Positions 5,287-8,047 of a DNA stretch of 8,047 nucleotides are shown here, one piece after another. The stretch is from the NCBI GenBank assembly GCA_002316225.1, contig DCDC01000182.1:1-8047 (forward strand). Reading direction: 5' to 3'. Position 1 is the stretch's first letter; each line of letters begins with the position of its first letter. A program made the translations under genes and the position numbers. The notes beneath the pieces are model-generated. The model saw only the letters and a program-made list of their open reading frames with translations. It made no database searches and was not told where the DNA came from. The DNA is from Firmicutes bacterium UBA1065 (GTDB lineage Bacteria > Bacillota > Clostridia > Tissierellales > Sedimentibacteraceae).

Positions 5287-6021
5287 ATGAGCGAGACAAG
5301 AATATCAATACTTAAATGGGAAGAAGGCTTGGTGCCCATGGGGTTAATGCAGTTGGAATCACTTACAGGCAACAGTACCAACCCTGATTCATATACATTT
5401 CCTGTAAAGTTTGTACAAGTTCCGGGTGCCTGTACAGAAACGGTTATTATAAATCCGAGTCAGGAAGTATTGAAAAGCATGATCGAAATCGGTAAGAACT
5501 TGGAGAAGGAAGGTATTAAGGCGATTGCAACAAGTTGTGGATTTAATGCAATCTTCCAACAAGAATTGGCAAATGCACTATCTATTCCGGTATTTTCATC
5601 AGCCCTTTTACAGGTTCCCTTTGTTCAAAATCTTGTCGGAACCAAAAACGGAGTAGCTGTAATAACTGCAAATAAAGCATCTTTGACAAAAGATCATTTG
5701 CAGGCTTGTGGAATAACTGATGATATGAATGTATATGTATATGGACTTGAAGATGCAAGTGAATGGGGCAAAATATTTGAAAAGCCGGAAGAAGCCATTG
5801 ATATGGAGATTGTTGAGCATGAAATAATAGACACGGCAAAAAAGGCACTTTCTGAGCATGCAAATATTAAAGCTATTGTTTTAGAATGTACAGACCTTCC
5901 CCCATTTGCGCAGAAAATCAGAGAAGTTACGGGATTGCCCGTTTTTGATTTTAATACAATGGCAAACTATGTTGCACTTGGAATAGGAAACATTTCTTTA
6001 TACAAACAGGGAGTAGTATAA
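5287..6021 (+). CDS. Aspartate/glutamate racemase-family protein
   Basis: This 244-residue cytoplasmic protein has the two-lobed Asp/Glu/hydantoin racemase fold pattern. One candidate catalytic cysteine lies in each lobe: Cys84 in ATSCGFNA and Cys201 in LECTDLPPFA. Supporting motifs are PGACTETVI in the first lobe and VAVITANKASL at the start of the second. With both cysteines present, a cofactor-independent two-base 1,1-proton transfer is plausible. The superfamily also includes maleate isomerase and arylmalonate decarboxylase, so racemisation is not proven and no substrate can be assigned. GAGGTG lies 5 bases before the ATG. The gene is a single transcription unit between two hairpins, with its own promoter and a GntR-type operator. 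That links it functionally to the GntR regulator and possibly to the upstream amino-acid dehydrogenase operon, for example by converting a D- to an L-isomer; this link is inference. Confidence 0.82.
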   Translation: MSETRISILKWEEGLVPMGLMQLESLTGNSTNPDSYTFPVKFVQVPGACTETVIINPSQEVLKSMIEIGKNLEKEGIKAIATSCGFNAIFQQELANALSIPVFSSALLQVPFVQNLVGTKNGVAVITANKASLTKDHLQACGITDDMNVYVYGLEDASEWGKIFEKPEEAIDMEIVEHEIIDTAKKALSEHANIKAIVLECTDLPPFAQKIREVTGLPVFDFNTMANYVALGIGNISLYKQGVV

Positions 6022-6057
6022 AAATGTCATGATAATGCTTTTGACTACTTAGAGGAT

Positions 6058-6097
6058 AAAAAGATGCATGGTACCTAAAATATAGGAACCATGCATC
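6058..6097 (-). terminator. Hairpin terminator between convergent genes
   Basis: GATGCATGGTACCT (6063-6076) pairs with AGGAACCATGCATC (6084-6097) over 14 positions with one A-A mismatch and a 7-base loop. On the minus strand it is followed by five T residues (plus-strand A run 6058-6062), so it is best suited to end the flavoprotein transcript. On the plus strand only AATAATTATT follows, so termination of the racemase transcript there would be weaker. Confidence 0.85.
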
Positions 6098-6109
6098 AAT
6101 AATTATTTA

Positions 6110-8047
6110 TTAGTTACCTAACGCATATGCAGCTGCTTCTTTTCCCGCAATTGTTCCTGATGCTATGGCAAGACCATAGAATGTTCCGGGAACATCGTAG
6201 TATGGAGTGCTGTACAAGCTTCCTGCATCTGAACCGGTTACATACAAACCGGGTATTGGTTTATTGTCACTTCTTAAAGCTCTTAAGTTTTCATCAACCC
6301 TTACTCCACCAATTGTGCTCCATGCACTGAATTCATTTTGAACTATATAGAAAGGAGCTTCGGTTATAGGTGATAAATACATGGGCTCTTTTCCGAACTG
6401 TGAATCGAATCCGGCGGCAACAAGTTCATTGTATTTGTCAACAGTTTCTTTTAAGTTTTCCATTCCAAAGAATTTTGCAAGTTCTTCAATCGTATCCGCT
6501 TTATAAACCCATCCTTCTTTAATGCCTTCTTCTATATCAGCGTCAAGATTAGTTAATACCCTGCCTTTGAAGTATTCTCCTATTACCCAATCATCAGGAG
6601 CCCCTTTAGCTCTCGTATATTCATATAAACCAATTTCTCTCATGGCATCTACATATGCCTGGTCTACAACTGCGTAAAAAGGACTATGACGCATAATAGG
6701 TTCACTTCCATAGGACATGGGATAATCTACCAGCTTTCCTTCGTCCATGAAGCGGTTACCCTGGGCATCAACGTTCAATGCACCGTAGAAACCAAACTTA
6801 AAGGCTGTATTTTGGTCAAATTTATCTTGTTTTGCACTTCGTGTCGCCTTGGTATTTGTACCGCCGTATTCATTTCCGCAAAGGCCAAAAGTTTTATCAA
6901 TTACGGCTCCTACTTCTTGTGCCATTCTGATACCATCGCCTGTGCTCAAAGACCCTCCGGCCGGGTTAAATTTTGCACCTGAGAAATGCTCGGCAATCAT
7001 TTGTCTGTTCCCTATAAAACCACCTGTTGACAAGATAACTGCATCTGCATAAATGGTAACTTTTGTTCCGTCTCTTTTCTGTGCTTCAATACCAACAACC
7101 TTATCGCCTTCTGTTATAAGCTTTTTACCTGTTGTATTGAAGAGTACTTCAACCCCATCTTCTTCTAAGGTTTTTTCCCAAATATTAATTCTGTCAGAGT
7201 AGGGGGTTAATATCAGGTGGAATCCGCCGTATTCGCCTTTGAAAGGAGTTTCAAATCTAAAGTTTGCTTCCTTAAATTCATAACCCATTTCCATCATTTG
7301 AGTTACCGCTTCAGAAGAGGTTTCCAGGCATCTCCTTACTAATGGCGCATTTACGGACCATTTTGAATAATTCATCATGTGGAAAAATGCTTTGTCAACG
7401 GTAAGTTTGGAATTCTGAGCTCTTAATACGGGAGTATCAATAGCAAAAGGACCTGATACTCTTAAACCGTTTGTTACTGCAATTGAAGCACCTTTTTCAA
7501 CAGCCATTACTTTTGCCCCTTGGGCTGCTGCGTTATGTGCTGCCATGAAACCGGAACCGCCCAAACCAACAATTACAACATCAACTGTATATTCTTCGTC
7601 AGGTCCGGCTTCTTTTGTAACCTTATTTGCTCTTAAGGCACTTACATCTCCACCGGCTTTTTCTACTGACTTAGAAACCGCATTGATAACTGCCATGCTT
7701 GACATGGTTGCACCGCTTACAACGTCAACACCAAGGCTTTGATTATCAATGATACTCTTTATTACTTGAGATTCTACCATTGATACTAATTCCGGGGTTT
7801 CATTATGTTCTGTTATTTTAATGTCTGTTATTTTTGTATCAGAAAAAGTTGTTTCTACATTGAGGTAGGACAGATAACCATAAACTTTTTCCGAGTAGGT
7901 GCCTGCTTTATATGATTGTGTTGCCGGTTCTTGTTCTTCATTATCAGGTTCTTCCGGCTGTTCCGGCTGCTCAGGCTGCTGAACTGCAGGCGGCTCTTGA
8001 CTTGCCGGCGGAGTGGTGCTGCATCCGCTGACCATTGTAATAATCAT
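6110..8047 (-). CDS. Exported FMN/FAD fumarate-reductase-like lipoprotein, 5' end cut off
   Basis: At least 645 residues, numbered from the ATG at 8047. A lipobox VSGC (6-9) marks Cys9 as the lipidation site, but only eight residues precede it. The positively charged start of the signal peptide, and so the true start codon, must lie beyond the window. A Pro/Glu/Gln-rich linker (12-43) leads to an FMN-binding domain (about 46-136). That domain has SGAT (111-114), where Thr114 is the expected ApbE-type covalent FMN site. The FAD_binding_2 domain (about 155-640) has GLGGSG (161-166), Glu184 after the second strand, TGDG (369-372) and a C-terminal IPGLYVTGSDAG block (598-609). The layout is that of flavin-based extracellular reductases that use organic acceptors. 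By manual alignment with Shewanella fumarate reductase, the HHTMGG His pair is Trp-Ser, the TTRD Arg is Val437 and the NRLGG Arg is absent. Fumarate reduction is therefore unlikely and the acceptor is unknown. Confidence 0.88.
   Translation of the reverse strand: MIITMVSGCSTTPPASQEPPAVQQPEQPEQPEEPDNEEQEPATQSYKAGTYSEKVYGYLSYLNVETTFSDTKITDIKITEHNETPELVSMVESQVIKSIIDNQSLGVDVVSGATMSSMAVINAVSKSVEKAGGDVSALRANKVTKEAGPDEEYTVDVVIVGLGGSGFMAAHNAAAQGAKVMAVEKGASIAVTNGLRVSGPFAIDTPVLRAQNSKLTVDKAFFHMMNYSKWSVNAPLVRRCLETSSEAVTQMMEMGYEFKEANFRFETPFKGEYGGFHLILTPYSDRINIWEKTLEEDGVEVLFNTTGKKLITEGDKVVGIEAQKRDGTKVTIYADAVILSTGGFIGNRQMIAEHFSGAKFNPAGGSLSTGDGIRMAQEVGAVIDKTFGLCGNEYGGTNTKATRSAKQDKFDQNTAFKFGFYGALNVDAQGNRFMDEGKLVDYPMSYGSEPIMRHSPFYAVVDQAYVDAMREIGLYEYTRAKGAPDDWVIGEYFKGRVLTNLDADIEEGIKEGWVYKADTIEELAKFFGMENLKETVDKYNELVAAGFDSQFGKEPMYLSPITEAPFYIVQNEFSAWSTIGGVRVDENLRALRSDNKPIPGLYVTGSDAGSLYSTPYYDVPGTFYGLAIASGTIAGKEAAAYALGN
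7952..7978. repeat. Three 9-base tandem repeats coding the Gln-Pro-Glu linker
   Basis: TTCCGGCTG occurs twice in tandem (7952-7960, 7961-7969), followed by a variant CTCAGGCTG (7970-7978). On the minus strand this encodes repeated Gln-Pro-Glu in the flexible linker between the lipid anchor and the FMN domain. It probably tolerates length change by slippage. Confidence 0.7.

Noticed and set aside
5411..5418. TTGTACAA palindrome inside the racemase gene as another operator
   Set aside because: The spacing differs from the TGTATACA core (GT-AC without the central AT), it lies in coding sequence, and 8-bp palindromes of this composition occur by chance.
5582..5863. Overlapping minus-strand open frames opposite the racemase gene
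   Set aside because: Two different frames are open over the same stretch, their composition is low-complexity and not protein-like, and the plus-strand protein has clear family motifs.

Overview
The window looks like chromosomal DNA of a low-GC, strictly or facultatively anaerobic Firmicute, probably a Clostridia member. The reasons are AT-rich intergenic DNA, strong AGGAGG-type ribosome binding sites, one TTG start, near-consensus sigma-A promoters, intrinsic terminators with T-tracts, and a flavin-reductase lipoprotein of the kind anaerobes carry. The species cannot be named from the sequence alone. No RNA genes, mobile elements or CRISPR arrays were seen.

Layout. Bases 2-4187 hold a tight three-gene plus-strand operon: the 3' part of an NhaC-family sodium antiporter, a ThDP-dependent enzyme of the acetolactate synthase superfamily (TTG start), and an alanine-dehydrogenase-family NAD enzyme. 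The gaps are 21 and 19 bases and each downstream gene has a good ribosome binding site. A hairpin follows the operon. Next is a non-coding stretch of about 320 bases with a 10-bp perfect inverted repeat, a perfect-consensus sigma-A promoter and a GTATAC palindrome. It leads into a GntR/FCD regulator gene whose best start is 4511. After a clear terminator (5180-5205), a second promoter carries a symmetric operator-like sequence and drives an Asp/Glu-racemase-family gene with two catalytic-type cysteines. A large hairpin (6063-6097) separates it from a convergent minus-strand gene. That gene encodes an exported lipoprotein with an FMN-binding domain and an FAD fumarate-reductase-like domain, and it runs off the right edge.

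How the genes may work together (inference). The layout fits a catabolic cassette for an amino acid or amino-acid-like compound. The antiporter would move substrate or product against Na+/H+, the racemase-like protein would interconvert or isomerise the compound, the Ald-like enzyme would deaminate it to a 2-oxo acid with NADH formation, and the ThDP enzyme would decarboxylate or ligate that acid. The GntR protein would sense a pathway acid. The same TGTATACA core lies in the regulator's own promoter and in the racemase promoter, which supports autoregulation and control of the racemase. The flavoprotein could be a separate electron sink. The true substrate is not evident. The simplest reading is alanine to pyruvate to acetolactate, but the divergence of both enzymes leaves room for an undescribed pathway.
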